This document shows positions 34,984-46,495 of a stretch of 64,000 nucleotides of DNA, one piece after another. The first letter of the stretch is position 1; each line of letters starts with the position of its first letter. This stretch comes from Anaerotignum sp. MB30-C6 (GTDB lineage Bacteria > Bacillota > Clostridia > Lachnospirales > Anaerotignaceae), in assembly GCF_030908465.1 (NCBI RefSeq), contig NZ_CP133078.1, positions 124,001 to 188,000 of the forward strand, in the 5' to 3' direction. The notes under the pieces are model-generated. The model saw nothing but the letters and a program-made list of their open reading frames with translations, did not search any database and had not been told where the DNA came from. A program made the translations under genes and the position numbers.

Positions 34984-36762
34984 ATGCGGTATCCACGTGA
35001 AATAATCGAGGAGGTTCGTTTACAAAACGATATCGTTGAGGTGATTTCTCAGTACGTTCCTTTGAAGCAAAAAGGCGGTTCTTATTTTGGCCTTTGCCCG
35101 TTTCATAATGAAAAAACACCATCTTTTTCTGTCAACAGCGAAAAACAATTTTATTATTGTTTTGGCTGTGGTGCGGCTGGAAATGTTTTTGGGTTTTTAA
35201 TGGAGATGGAAAACTGTGACTTCCCAGAAGCCCTAAAAAAACTGGCAGACCGTGCCCACGTCAGTCTGCCGGAGCCAGAAAAAAGTGCCCAGGCTATGGT
35301 GGCGGAGCAACTAAAGGCGAGGCTGTTTGAAATTCATACGGTTGCAGGGCGTTTTTATCATGATATTTTACAAAGTGATGAGGGGGCTGCTGCCCGCAGC
35401 TATATGAAAGAAAGGAAGTTAAAGCCCAATATAACCCGCAAGTTTGGCTTGGGTTTTGCCCCTGAACGGCGAAACGTTTTGCTGGAGCATTTGAAAGAAA
35501 AAGGATACTCCATCAATGATATGCTGCAAAGTGGGTTAGTCATTGAGAATAAGGACAAAAATGGATACCATGACCGCTTTCGTGGTCGATTGATGTTCCC
35601 TATTTTTGATCCCCAAGGCAGAGTGGTTGGCTTTGGTGGGCGAATTATGGGCAAGGGAGAACCCAAATACTTAAATTCACCGGAAACAATATTGTTTAGT
35701 AAAAGCAGAAATTTGTATGGATTAAACTTTGCCAAGGCAGCCCGAAAGAAGGAGCTGATTTTGGTAGAAGGATATATGGATATGATTTCTCTTTACCAAG
35801 CAGGATTTCATAATGTGGTAGCGGCGTTAGGCACTGCTTTTAATCAGGAGCATGCCCGCACCCTTAAAAAATTTGCAGAAGATATTATTCTTTTATACGA
35901 TAGCGATGAGGCGGGGACCAATGCTGCATTAAGGGCAATTCCCGTTTTAACTTCAAATGGATTTCGTGTACGGGTAACCCAAGTCCCCGATGGCAAAGAT
36001 CCCGATGATTTTATCAAGGAAAATGGGGCACTAGCGTTTTCGAAGTTACTGATAAATGCTGTTCACTATATTTCTTTTGAGATAGCTTGTATTCGAAGAA
36101 ATTATAATTTAGATAACCCTGAACATAAAGTACGCTTTGCCACAGAAGCGGCGGATATTCTATCAAAGCTAGACAATGCCATTGAACGGAATGTTTATGC
36201 CAGCGAGGTTAGCAGAATGACGGGGGTTGAAGAAGGGGCAATTCGCAGTGAAATTGATAAACGTGTGAAAAAAGTGGATGACGCTTTTCAAAAAGAGGCC
36301 GAAAAAAGACGGCAAATGAACCAAAAGGCCAGCAGTGTGGGTGGCCATAGGGAGAAAGGGCTGATGGAAGCCCAAAGGAGTATTTTGTATTTTAGTGCGT
36401 CGGAGCAAAAGGTTTACGAAAAGTTAGTAAGTGTTTTGGATAAAGAGGATTTTACCGAAGACCTCTATTATCGGGTTTTTCAGACAATAGGCCAATTATG
36501 GGGGGAGGTTGGCAACGTTTTTCCCGCAGAATTGGTAAGTTATTTTGAAAATACAGCCGAACAAAAACCTGTAACGGAGGTTTTTGCAATCCAACTTCCC
36601 GCCCAGAGTAAGGAAGATTTACAAAAGGCGATGAATGAAGCGGTAAAACTACTGAAACGGACGAAAATCGACAAATTGACGGCTACCGCCACCACGGTGG
36701 AGGAGTTACAAGGCTTGGTGGAAGCCAAAAGAATGCTGGATTCCCTGTATATTACCATTTAA
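34984..36762 (+). CDS. dnaG: DNA primase
   Basis: 592 residues. N-terminal zinc finger CPFHNEKTPSFSVNSEKQF followed by CFGC (CHCC type), then the catalytic core with Toprim motifs LVEGYMDMISLYQAG and LYDSDEAGTNAALRA, and the C-terminal helicase-binding region. It makes RNA primers for replication. It lies 39 bases upstream of rpoD in the macromolecular-synthesis operon. Confidence 0.96.
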   Translation: MRYPREIIEEVRLQNDIVEVISQYVPLKQKGGSYFGLCPFHNEKTPSFSVNSEKQFYYCFGCGAAGNVFGFLMEMENCDFPEALKKLADRAHVSLPEPEKSAQAMVAEQLKARLFEIHTVAGRFYHDILQSDEGAAARSYMKERKLKPNITRKFGLGFAPERRNVLLEHLKEKGYSINDMLQSGLVIENKDKNGYHDRFRGRLMFPIFDPQGRVVGFGGRIMGKGEPKYLNSPETILFSKSRNLYGLNFAKAARKKELILVEGYMDMISLYQAGFHNVVAALGTAFNQEHARTLKKFAEDIILLYDSDEAGTNAALRAIPVLTSNGFRVRVTQVPDGKDPDDFIKENGALAFSKLLINAVHYISFEIACIRRNYNLDNPEHKVRFATEAADILSKLDNAIERNVYASEVSRMTGVEEGAIRSEIDKRVKKVDDAFQKEAEKRRQMNQKASSVGGHREKGLMEAQRSILYFSASEQKVYEKLVSVLDKEDFTEDLYYRVFQTIGQLWGEVGNVFPAELVSYFENTAEQKPVTEVFAIQLPAQSKEDLQKAMNEAVKLLKRTKIDKLTATATTVEELQGLVEAKRMLDSLYITI

Positions 36763-36801
36763 GATGGTTAGACTATAAGAGCAGAGAAAGGAAGGATTGC
36801 G

Positions 36802-37884
36802 TTGAAATCCGTCGAAGAAACTACGTTGTTGACCCGTTTAGAGGAACTGGTTCAACTTGGAAAAAAGAAAAAGAGTGTATTGGAATATAAAGAGATCATG
36901 GATCATTTGGCGGATTTGGAACTTGACCCCGATCGAATTGACCGTATTTATGAGTACCTGGAATCTCAAGGAATTGATGTTTTAGGTAACATAGAAGCGG
37001 AAGGAGAAGAGGAGGAGGCCGAGAAGGATCTGGATTTGTCACTACCTGAGGGTATTAACATCGATGATCCAGTACGTATGTATTTAAAGGAAATCGGTAA
37101 GGTTGCCTTGTTAACTGCAGAAGAAGAAGTTGAACTTGCTCAACGTATGGAAGCAGGCGACGAGGAGGCAAAGAAAAAACTTGCCGAAGCCAACTTGCGA
37201 TTGGTTGTTAGTATAGCAAAGCGTTATGTTGGTAGGGGGATGTTATTCCTGGATTTGATACAGGAAGGAAACCTTGGTCTGATTAAGGCAGTTGAAAAAT
37301 TTGACTACCATAAGGGTTATAAGTTTAGTACCTATGCAACATGGTGGATTAGACAGGCAATTACCCGTGCCATTGCCGATCAGGCAAGGACCATTCGTAT
37401 TCCTGTACACATGGTAGAAACAATCAACAAATTAATTCGTATTTCCAGACAGCTTTTGCAGGAATTAGGTCGTGAACCGACGGCAGAAGAACTGGCAGTA
37501 GAAATGCAGATGTCAGAAGATAAGGTTCGTGAGATTATGAAAATCGCACAGGAGCCTGTTTCTTTGGAAACCCCTATTGGCGAGGAGGAAGATAGCCATT
37601 TGGGAGACTTTATCCCCGATGATGATATTCCTGCGCCCGCAGAAGCAGCAGCCTTCACTTTATTAAAGGAACAACTCATTGAGGTGTTGGACACGCTGAC
37701 AGATAGAGAAGAAAAAGTATTACGCTTACGTTTTGGCTTGGATGATGGACGAGCAAGAACCTTAGAAGAGGTGGGCAAAGAATTTAACGTTACCCGTGAA
37801 CGTATTCGCCAGATTGAGGCAAAGGCTCTTAGAAAACTGCGACACCCCAGCCGTAGCAAAAAGCTGAAGGACTACTTGGAATAA
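36802..37884 (+). CDS. rpoD: Primary sigma factor RpoD/SigA
   Basis: 360 residues. Regions 1.2 ([30 protein letters not shown]), 2 ([48 protein letters not shown]), 3 and 4 ([36 protein letters not shown]) are all present. Translation starts at TTG with AAAGGAAGG upstream. It directs most housekeeping transcription and should read the TTGACA-17-TATAAT promoters found here. Confidence 0.97.
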   Translation: MKSVEETTLLTRLEELVQLGKKKKSVLEYKEIMDHLADLELDPDRIDRIYEYLESQGIDVLGNIEAEGEEEEAEKDLDLSLPEGINIDDPVRMYLKEIGKVALLTAEEEVELAQRMEAGDEEAKKKLAEANLRLVVSIAKRYVGRGMLFLDLIQEGNLGLIKAVEKFDYHKGYKFSTYATWWIRQAITRAIADQARTIRIPVHMVETINKLIRISRQLLQELGREPTAEELAVEMQMSEDKVREIMKIAQEPVSLETPIGEEEDSHLGDFIPDDDIPAPAEAAAFTLLKEQLIEVLDTLTDREEKVLRLRFGLDDGRARTLEEVGKEFNVTRERIRQIEAKALRKLRHPSRSKKLKDYLE

Positions 37885-37933
37885 TCAAAAGTGTTCAATC
37901 AGAAAAAAATTATGAGCGTTGTTTTGCTACTGC

Positions 37934-38042
37934 AAAGTAAAAAGAAATGAATACTGTTTTTACTTTGCCGGAGTTTTGTTTTTAAATATCAGAATAAGAA
38001 GCCGCCCTCTGGCTCCCCTGTGGAGCTGGAGGGCGGTATTTT
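37934..38042 (+). terminator. Two terminators after rpoD
   Basis: First, CAAAGTAAAAA pairs with TTTTTACTTTG at 37934-37969, with a T-rich tail. Second, a GC-rich hairpin at 38002-38036 (CCGCCCTC-T-GGCTCC with GGAGC-TG-GAGGGCGG), followed by UAUUUU. Confidence 0.8.
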
Positions 38043-38176
38043 GAATGGTCTTCTGAAATATCCATTTTTTCTGGATTCTGGGCTGAGAAATGGACAAATT
38101 GCTTAATTTCTAATTTTACAACATGCATGCCTTTTTCACACTTTTATTTTATTGGAAGGTGTTTTGGAGCCGCAAG

Positions 38177-38580
38177 TTAAGTAGTATCATTTATAATATT
38201 GATGAATACTGGATCCTTACTGATGCGTTTATATTTTGTTATATCAGATTCCTGTATGCCGAAAACAAAAACAGAATCTTTATAATCGTATGTAGCATAA
38301 CGCTTTGCACCAGACTCTGCTGTCATAGTCACAAGCAGAACATGGTTTTCGGCTGTGGTGGTATAAGTGCCTTTTTCATTAACATGGAATTGTCTATACA
38401 TTGTAAATTTCCCATTGTATTGAAATACCATATATTAAGTATCTGATGTTGCGATGTCCCAATTCGTGCTATACGTTCCGTATATATTTGTTTTTTGAGA
38501 TTTAAATAGACATATAACTATGCCTAACATGAGGAAAATAAAACATATAATAATTATAGTTCTTTTCTGAATTTTCTCAT
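38177..38580 (-). pseudogene. Decayed small lipocalin-like membrane-anchored protein gene
   Basis: From an ATG at 38580 (MRKFRKEL, then stop) a shift of one base gives RTIIIICFIFLMLGIVICLFKSQ, a membrane anchor, then IYGTYSTNWDIATSDT, a TAA stop, and in the same frame YMVFQYNGKFTMYRQFHVNEKGTYTTTAENHV and on to FINIINDTT. The G-TYS...FQYNGKF...KGTY pattern suggests a small beta-barrel. A frameshift and an internal stop make it a pseudogene. The surviving 84-codon frame (38177-38431) is a fragment. Bases 38583-39000 are AT-rich with nothing else recognised. Confidence 0.65.
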
Positions 38581-39016
38581 TGAATTCCTCTTTTCAGACC
38601 AGCATACTACATATGTAATCAATATAAATTTAATAGTATCATAAATTCAAGCCAATAGCTAGCCAAGTTATTAAATATTTTTTTAACATTAGTATTTCTT
38701 TTGTATACTCGGTTATTTCTGAGAAAAGTGCAAAAAATAATGATGTCTACTCTCCATAATCCAAATCTGTTGCATAATAGGATAACGTTTTAAATTTTAT
38801 ATCAATAAAGCTGGATATTCATCTTCATATTCCAACTTCTGCTCCAAAGACCGTATAGATTCCCTCCTTTCATTGCTTTAAGCGGGATGCTGTGATATAT
38901 TTTTATAAAAAGGTAAAGACATTGATAAAATAAAATATTGAAATTAAACTCTTTTCGGCAAATCCTTGAAACGTATTGTTGATTAGAATTAACTTTGGCA
39001 TAGAAAGGTAAGAATT

Positions 39017-39703
39017 ATGGAAATTTCTAAAAGACTTCAGGCTGTTGCGGCTTTGGTTTCCTATCCCAATGTGGCAGATGTTGGAACGGATCACGGCTAT
39101 GTCCCCATATATCTACATAGAAAAGGGAAGCTCAAAAGAGCCTTTGCCTGTGACGTACGAAAGGGGCCTTTAGAGAAAGCAAAGGAAAATATACGTTTAT
39201 TTCAAGCAGAACATGATATTGAAACCCGCTTGGGCAGTGGCCTTTTACCACTACAAGTGGGAGAGGCAGATACGGCAGTGATTGCCGGCATGGGTGGTAT
39301 GTTAACGGTGCGAATATTAAAGGATAGCCCTGCGGTGGTAGCCTCCTTGAAGGAGCTAATATTAGCCCCCCAGCATGACGTGGATGTTGTGCGTCGTTAT
39401 TTGCATGAAATTGGCTTTTCTATTGAAACAGAATTGATGATGCAGGAGGATGGAAAAACTTATCATATCATGCGATGCATCCCTGGGGAAGAAAAATACC
39501 CTCGTGAAATTGACTATTTATATGGAAAAAAACTATTGGAACAAAAAGAACCTTTATTAAAAGAACTGTTGACTATTGAGGAAGAAAAGTACCGCTTAGT
39601 GGAACAGAAACTGGTTAAAAGTAATACGGAAAGTGCCAAAGAACGCTTGGTTCAGGTGAGAGAAAAACTAAGTTTCATGAGGGAGGCGTTAGCGTGTTTG
39701 TGA
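39017..39703 (+). CDS. trmK: tRNA (adenine(22)-N1)-methyltransferase TrmK
   Basis: 228 residues with the SAM-binding motif NVADVGTDHGYVPIYLHRKGK and VIAGMGGMLTVRIL, characteristic of TrmK (YqfN/COG2384). It methylates A22 in the D-loop of Ser and Tyr tRNAs. It overlaps the next gene by 10 bases, a pairing with the Nif3-like gene that is conserved in Firmicutes, usually close to rpoD as here. Confidence 0.92.
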   Translation: MEISKRLQAVAALVSYPNVADVGTDHGYVPIYLHRKGKLKRAFACDVRKGPLEKAKENIRLFQAEHDIETRLGSGLLPLQVGEADTAVIAGMGGMLTVRILKDSPAVVASLKELILAPQHDVDVVRRYLHEIGFSIETELMMQEDGKTYHIMRCIPGEEKYPREIDYLYGKKLLEQKEPLLKELLTIEEEKYRLVEQKLVKSNTESAKERLVQVREKLSFMREALACL

Positions 39704-40818
39704 CAGTCAAAGACATTGTAGCATTTATGGAAGGCATTGCACCAGGCAAATTGGCAGAAAGCTGGGATAATACAGGGCTTGCCATCGGGGACCCCAACCA
39801 ACAGGTGAAAAAGGTTTTGGTGGCTTTAGACCCTCTGGATTCTGTGATTGATGAAGCCATTGAGATTGATGCGGACATGATTTTGACCCACCATCCTATG
39901 TTGCTTTTTAAAAAGATAAACAGTATCACAAAAAATGATGCACTAGGCAGGCGTATTTATAAGCTGATAGAAAATAAGATAGCTGCGCTGTCTGCCCATA
40001 CAAACTTGGATATTGTAAAAGGTGGAATCAATGACGTTTTAGCAGAGCTAATTGGCCTTTCGAATGTTGAGGTACTAGAAGAAACATGGGCGGAAGAATT
40101 GAGAAAGATTATCGCTTATGTCCCAGAAAGTCATTTAGACAGAGTTCGTGATACTATGTGTGCAGCAGGTGCTGGGCATATAGGCAATTACTCCCACTGT
40201 ACCTTCCAAACTATGGGGGAAGGTACTTTCCTACCGCTCGGGGGCACTGCTCCCTATATAGGCAAAGAAGGTGTTTTGGAGAAAACTGCGGAAGTTCGTC
40301 TGGAAACCATTGCTCCTATTGGGAAGATGCCGAACATTGTTGATGCAATGAAGGCTGCCCACCCTTACGAGGAAGTGGCTTATGACATATATCCCGTGGA
40401 ACAAAAAGGGAAAAAAGAGGGCATTGGCCGTATTGGTGACTTGCCACAACCTATGATATTTTCTGATTTTGCCTTGTTGCTCAAAGAAAAGCTGGGCCTT
40501 GATGAAATTATTCGCCTTGTAGGAGACCCGAATGAGCAAATCACTCGTGTAGGGCTTTGTGCAGGAAGTGGCGTTGAGTATATGTCAGCGGCCAAGAAAC
40601 AGGGTGCAGATGTTTACTTAACGGGTGACTTAAAGTATCATGAAGCCCAAAGAGCCTTAGAGATGGGAATTTGCGTGGGAGATATCACCCACTATGCCAG
40701 TGAGGTAATTATCGTACCTGTGCTGGTGGAAGCATTGCGCAAAGAAGCAAAAGAAACGGGTTGGGAGTTAGAAGTCGTAACCTCGAAAGTAAATGGGCAA
40801 ACATTCTGGACAATTTAA
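39694..40818 (+). CDS. Nif3-like dinuclear metal-centre protein
   Basis: 374 residues. The N-terminal domain shows LAESWDNTGLAIGDPNQ and MILTHHPMLLFK and the C-terminal domain GDLKYHEAQRALEMGICVGDITHYASE, providing the His/Asp/Glu dinuclear metal site. The middle CutA-like insert (about 120-220) is typical of the long Firmicute form (YqfO). GTG start with GGGAGG upstream. The molecular role of Nif3-like proteins is unsettled (GTP cyclohydrolase I type 2 annotation is doubtful). The stop codon TAA is the first part of a structured repeat (copy 2). Confidence 0.9.
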   Translation: MFVTVKDIVAFMEGIAPGKLAESWDNTGLAIGDPNQQVKKVLVALDPLDSVIDEAIEIDADMILTHHPMLLFKKINSITKNDALGRRIYKLIENKIAALSAHTNLDIVKGGINDVLAELIGLSNVEVLEETWAEELRKIIAYVPESHLDRVRDTMCAAGAGHIGNYSHCTFQTMGEGTFLPLGGTAPYIGKEGVLEKTAEVRLETIAPIGKMPNIVDAMKAAHPYEEVAYDIYPVEQKGKKEGIGRIGDLPQPMIFSDFALLLKEKLGLDEIIRLVGDPNEQITRVGLCAGSGVEYMSAAKKQGADVYLTGDLKYHEAQRALEMGICVGDITHYASEVIIVPVLVEALRKEAKETGWELEVVTSKVNGQTFWTI

Positions 40819-40968
40819 CGGACTTGGGAAAGTCGCCCACCTCTTTAGGTGAAGGTGACAGTTGCTTTGTTTTCAACAAAGAGTTAAGCTCTGGCTGAAA
40901 ACAAAGGCGTTGTTAACACCGTCCGTTATAAGTATTTTTGTTGGTCAAAAATACGCATAGTTTTTGAC
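40814..40968 (+). repeat. Dispersed structured repeat, copy 2
   Basis: Begins TTTAACGGACTTGGG, supplying the TAA stop of the Nif3-like gene, and ends GCATAGTTTTTGAC. Stems: closing AACGGAC/GTCCGTT (40817-40823 with 40921-40927); hairpin A CACCT/AGGTG extended by GTCGCC/GGTGAC; hairpin B TGTTTTCA/TGAAAACA with AGAG/CTCT at its tip; hairpin C GGCGTT/AACACC (one mismatch); 3' hairpin GTATTTTTG/CAAAAATAC. It ends about 75 bases before the uridine kinase start. Confidence 0.85.
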
Positions 40969-41044
40969 TGGATATAAGGAAGTGCCCCTTTTCTAGGGGC
41001 GCTACCTTATATTTGCAATCTTGATTAGGTTAGGAGGAGATGTT

Positions 41045-42706
41045 TTGGAAAAATTACAGATTAATGTAATGGGAAAAAGCGTTACAGTAGAAGAAGGTAC
41101 TACCTATGGGGAATTGGCGAAAAACTTTCAAGACCAATGCTTAGGTGGCATTATGGTGGCGAAGCAAGGGAATTTGCTTAGAGAACTGGGCAATGTTATT
41201 CGAAATGATGGGCCTATTTCCTTTTTTGACATAGCAAATGAAGAGGGCATGCGGGTATACCATAGGGGCGTTTCCTTTTTGTTGGTAAAGGCAGTGTGTA
41301 ATTTGCTGGGCGAAGAGGCTTCTTTAATTATTGAACACTCTCTAAGGGGAAACTTGTATTGTGAAATTATCAATCCAGAAATTGTTACGGACGATAAACT
41401 CCTAAGGCAATTGGAAGAGAAAATGCGGGAGTATGTAAAGGCGGATATACCTATTGTAAAGCACACCTTCCGTAAAGATAAAGCCATTGAAATTATGAAA
41501 AAGCAGGGAATGCATGACAAGATGGGGCTCCTTCGCTTCCGTCGTGCTTCTAATGTCAATCTTTATGAAATGGATGGGCTGTATGAATATTTTTACGGTT
41601 ATATGCCCTTTTCCACAGGGGTATTGAGTGTGTTTGAGCTGATGCCTTATGAAAATGGGTTTTTAATTCGAATGCCTGACGCCCTAAATCCCCAGAGCAT
41701 TGTGCCTTTTGATGACCCTAGAAAAATTAGTGCCGTTTATATGGAACAGCTGAAATGGTGTCAGCTTATGGGGGTCTCCAATGTGGCGGATTTGAATAAT
41801 ACCTTGGTAAGAGGGGAGTTTGGTGACCTGATACGGATTAATGAGGCCCTCCATGAAAAGAAAATTGCCCAGATTGCAGATCAGATTTTCCATAAAATTG
41901 ATCAGGTAAAGGTGGTTTTAATTGCTGGGCCTTCCTCCTCGGGGAAAACCTCTTTCGCAAACCGCTTATGTATCCAGCTTAGGGCATTAGGGCTTCGCCC
42001 TCATAAAATATCCCTGGATGACTATTTTGTGAATCGTGATTCCACCCCAGTTGATGAGTTTGGAAATAAGGATTTTGAAAGCATAGATGCTTTGGACTTG
42101 AAGCAATTAAACGAAGATTTAAAGAGTATTATCGCTGGGGATAGAGTGGAAATACCTTCCTTTAACTTTGTAAGTGGTACCAGAGAGTATAGAGGAAATT
42201 TCATTCAACTTGATAAAGACGAAATTTTGGTTATGGAAGGAATCCACGGATTAAATGATAAATTGACTTCGGAAATCCCCCATGAAAATAAGTTTAAAAT
42301 TTTTATCAGTGCCATAACCCAGCTGAATATTGATGATCATAATAGAATTTCCACTTCTGATAGCCGATTGATTCGCCGAATGGTACGGGATAATCAGTTT
42401 AGAGGACGAGATGGGGCGGCAACCATAGAATCTTGGGATATGGTGAAGAAAGGTGAAGAGGAAAATATTTTCCCTTTCCAAGAAAATGCTGATGCAATTT
42501 TTAATTCGGCAACGATTTATGAATTAAGTGTGCTAAAACAATATGCAGAGCCTTTGTTGTTTGCCATTGACCCATCACAGCCAGAATATATTACTGCAAA
42601 ACGATTGATTAAGTTCTTAGGTTATTTTCTGGCAGCACCTGGCCTTGAAATTCCCAATAATTCCCTCATTAAGGAATTTGTTGGTGGAAGTTGTTTCAAG
42701 GTTTGA
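41045..42706 (+). CDS. Uridine kinase-like nucleoside kinase with N-terminal TGS domain
   Basis: About 553 residues from a TTG at 41045 with AGGAGG 6-7 bases upstream. Residues 1-65 form a TGS/ubiquitin-like domain (LQINVMGKSVTVEEGTTYGELA), the next part resembles the threonyl-tRNA synthetase editing region (FRKDKAIEIMKKQGMHDK), and the second half is a P-loop kinase: VVLIAGPSSSGKTSFANRL, SLDDYFVNRD, LVMEGIHGLND. This fusion is widespread in Clostridia as a nucleoside kinase. Its stop codon overlaps the rnpB promoter. Confidence 0.88.
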   Translation: MEKLQINVMGKSVTVEEGTTYGELAKNFQDQCLGGIMVAKQGNLLRELGNVIRNDGPISFFDIANEEGMRVYHRGVSFLLVKAVCNLLGEEASLIIEHSLRGNLYCEIINPEIVTDDKLLRQLEEKMREYVKADIPIVKHTFRKDKAIEIMKKQGMHDKMGLLRFRRASNVNLYEMDGLYEYFYGYMPFSTGVLSVFELMPYENGFLIRMPDALNPQSIVPFDDPRKISAVYMEQLKWCQLMGVSNVADLNNTLVRGEFGDLIRINEALHEKKIAQIADQIFHKIDQVKVVLIAGPSSSGKTSFANRLCIQLRALGLRPHKISLDDYFVNRDSTPVDEFGNKDFESIDALDLKQLNEDLKSIIAGDRVEIPSFNFVSGTREYRGNFIQLDKDEILVMEGIHGLNDKLTSEIPHENKFKIFISAITQLNIDDHNRISTSDSRLIRRMVRDNQFRGRDGAATIESWDMVKKGEEENIFPFQENADAIFNSATIYELSVLKQYAEPLLFAIDPSQPEYITAKRLIKFLGYFLAAPGLEIPNNSLIKEFVGGSCFKV

Positions 42707-42731
42707 CAATAGAAAAAGGATGTCGTATAAT
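42703..42731 (+). promoter_or_regulatory. Consensus promoter of rnpB
   Basis: TTGACA, 17-base spacer, TATAAT, overlapping the stop codon of the kinase gene. Confidence 0.93.
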
Positions 42732-42737
42732 ATTTTT

Positions 42738-43071
42738 TGTGAGTAAGCTGGACAGTCGCGCCCTATAAAGGTGAGGAAAGTCCGGGCTTCGTAGAGCAGG
42801 GTGCCGGCTAACGGCCGGTGGAGGCGACTCTAAGGATAGTGCAACAGAAATAAACCGCCTGTTTTAGCAGGTAAGGATGGAAAGGTGGGGTAAGAGCCCA
42901 CCGCTCTTCTGGCAACAGGGGAGGCTCTGTAAACCCCACCTGAAGCAAGACGAAATGAAACGTTAGGGTTGCTCGCCCTGTTTCAATAAAAGTCGCATGA
43001 TGCTGTTGGCAACAACAGACCAAGATAGATGGCTGTCTAAGACAGAACCCGGCTTATAGGTTTGCTCACGA
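42738..43071 (+). ncRNA. rnpB: RNase P RNA (class A)
   Basis: The P1 stem pairs GTGAGTAAGC (42739-42748) with GTTTGCTCAC (43060-43069). Conserved core blocks are present: GAGGAAAGTCCGGGCTTCG with AGAGCAGGGTGCCGGCTAACGGCCGG near the 5' end, AGCAAGACGAAATGAAACG-type J-regions, and ACAGAACCCGGCTTATAG near the 3' end. It is the catalytic RNA that matures tRNA 5' ends. Confidence 0.97.
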
Positions 43072-43085
43072 CACTTTAAAGAATC

Positions 43086-43120
43086 ACCCTCTGAAATCAT
43101 TGATTTTAGGGGGTTTTTTA
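43086..43120 (+). terminator. rnpB terminator
   Basis: ACCCTCTGAAATCA pairs with TGATTTTAGGGGGT (14 bp, two G-U), followed by UUUUU. Confidence 0.92.
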
Positions 43121-45403
<2,283 letters not shown>

Positions 45404-45422
45404 AGGTCTCTTAACCAATGCG

Positions 45423-45468
45423 AATATAGGGGGGGCAATATTTTGTCTCTGCCTATATTTTTTTTATT
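45423..45468 (+). terminator. gdhA terminator
   Basis: AATATAGG pairs with CCTATATT across a 21-base loop, followed by a long U-run. Confidence 0.8.
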
Positions 45469-45592
45469 TTTTTGGGAGTCTATCTATATTTTTAAAGCTG
45501 GCGCTTGGAGAGGACGGTTGGTAACAAATAGTCAGTACACATTACAAATAATTTGCTTTACACAGCCTTTATTCTTGTGTTATTATGTGCTA

Positions 45593-45682
45593 AGAATAAA
45601 GATTATCTTCTATTCTTTTACATCTTTTGCAAATGTAAAAACCAAGAATTTTGGGCTCTTTTTTTAAAGAGCCTTTTTTGCA
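45593..45682 (+). ncRNA. Candidate small RNA of about 90 nt
   Basis: A promoter (TTTACA 45557-45562, 18-base spacer, TATTAT 45581-45586) is followed by three hairpins, GAATA.../...TATTC, TTTACAT.../...ATGTAAA and GGCTCTTT-TTTT-AAAGAGCC, the last with UUUUUU behind it (45655-45682). No ORF fits. It could instead be a leader for the membrane protein gene at 45720, terminated by attenuation. Confidence 0.45.
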
Positions 45683-45719
45683 AATAAAAAATGACTTTTG
45701 AAGGAAAGAGGCGGAAAAT

Positions 45720-45938
45720 GTGAAGGGTCATAAAAGCAGTATGCAGGTCATATCAAGTATATATTTTTTGATCGTTGCCATAGGACTTTTTTTATGGATA
45801 CATTTTTTTTCGGCGGACATATTGGTAAAAAACATGATTCCCGTTACGTTGGGTTTAATCGTTTTATGGTTTTTATTCATTTATATTGTAATGAGGCAAC
45901 AAGGCAAGGGCAGAAATAACAGAGAGGATGAAAAATAA
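45720..45938 (+). CDS. Small two-helix membrane protein coupled to carbonic anhydrase
   Basis: 72 residues from a GTG start with AAAGAGGCGG upstream. Two transmembrane helices (about 9-27 and 36-58) and a basic C-terminal tail QQGKGRNNREDEK. The TAA stop overlaps the carbonic anhydrase ATG by one base, so the two are translationally coupled. Family unknown; a role in anchoring or bicarbonate handling is only an inference from coupling. Confidence 0.65.
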   Translation: MKGHKSSMQVISSIYFLIVAIGLFLWIHFFSADILVKNMIPVTLGLIVLWFLFIYIVMRQQGKGRNNREDEK

Positions 45939-46495
45939 TGAATGAACGTGTGAAGAAGATGCTGCAATATAACCAGGTGTTTGTAGATAATGAAGTTTAC
46001 CTAAAATTTTCAACCTCAAAATATCCTGATCGTAAAATTGCCATTCTATCTTGTATGGATACCAGAATGACAGAGCTTTTACCGGCGGCATTGGGACTGA
46101 AAAATGGCGATGTAAAAATGATAAAAAATGCCGGTGGACTCATTAGTCATCCTTACGGTAGCGTTATTTTCAGCCTTCTGGTGGCAATTTATGAGTTGGG
46201 TGTGGATACGGTGTTGGTAGTAGGTCATGATGACTGTGGCGGTAGGGCTTTGAATGGTAAGGCCATTGTAGAAAAAATGAAGGCAAAAGGAATTACCCAA
46301 GATGCCTTGGATGAGGTGGAAAGACGCCACCGAAACCCTGTTGAATGGTTGACTGGGTTTGGCGATGTTTGTCAGGCGGTGGATAACACCGTGAAAATTA
46401 TAAAAACTCATCCTTTGATTCATAGCGGTGTGGATGTTTATGGCTTTGTAATGAATCCGGAAACAGGTGCCATTCGCCAGGTGAATCATGTGTAG
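45938..46495 (+). CDS. Beta-class carbonic anhydrase
   Basis: 185 residues of the small beta-CA type. Zinc and catalytic residues are visible: CMDTR (Cys 39, Asp 41, Arg 43) and VVGHDDCGG (His and Cys). It interconverts CO2 and bicarbonate. It overlaps the small membrane gene upstream by one base and the SRAP gene downstream by 8 bases. Confidence 0.92.
   Translation: MNERVKKMLQYNQVFVDNEVYLKFSTSKYPDRKIAILSCMDTRMTELLPAALGLKNGDVKMIKNAGGLISHPYGSVIFSLLVAIYELGVDTVLVVGHDDCGGRALNGKAIVEKMKAKGITQDALDEVERRHRNPVEWLTGFGDVCQAVDNTVKIIKTHPLIHSGVDVYGFVMNPETGAIRQVNHV

Noticed and set aside
45443..45667. 74-codon frame after gdhA
   Set aside because: Starts within the gdhA terminator hairpin and overlaps the small RNA candidate and its terminator.
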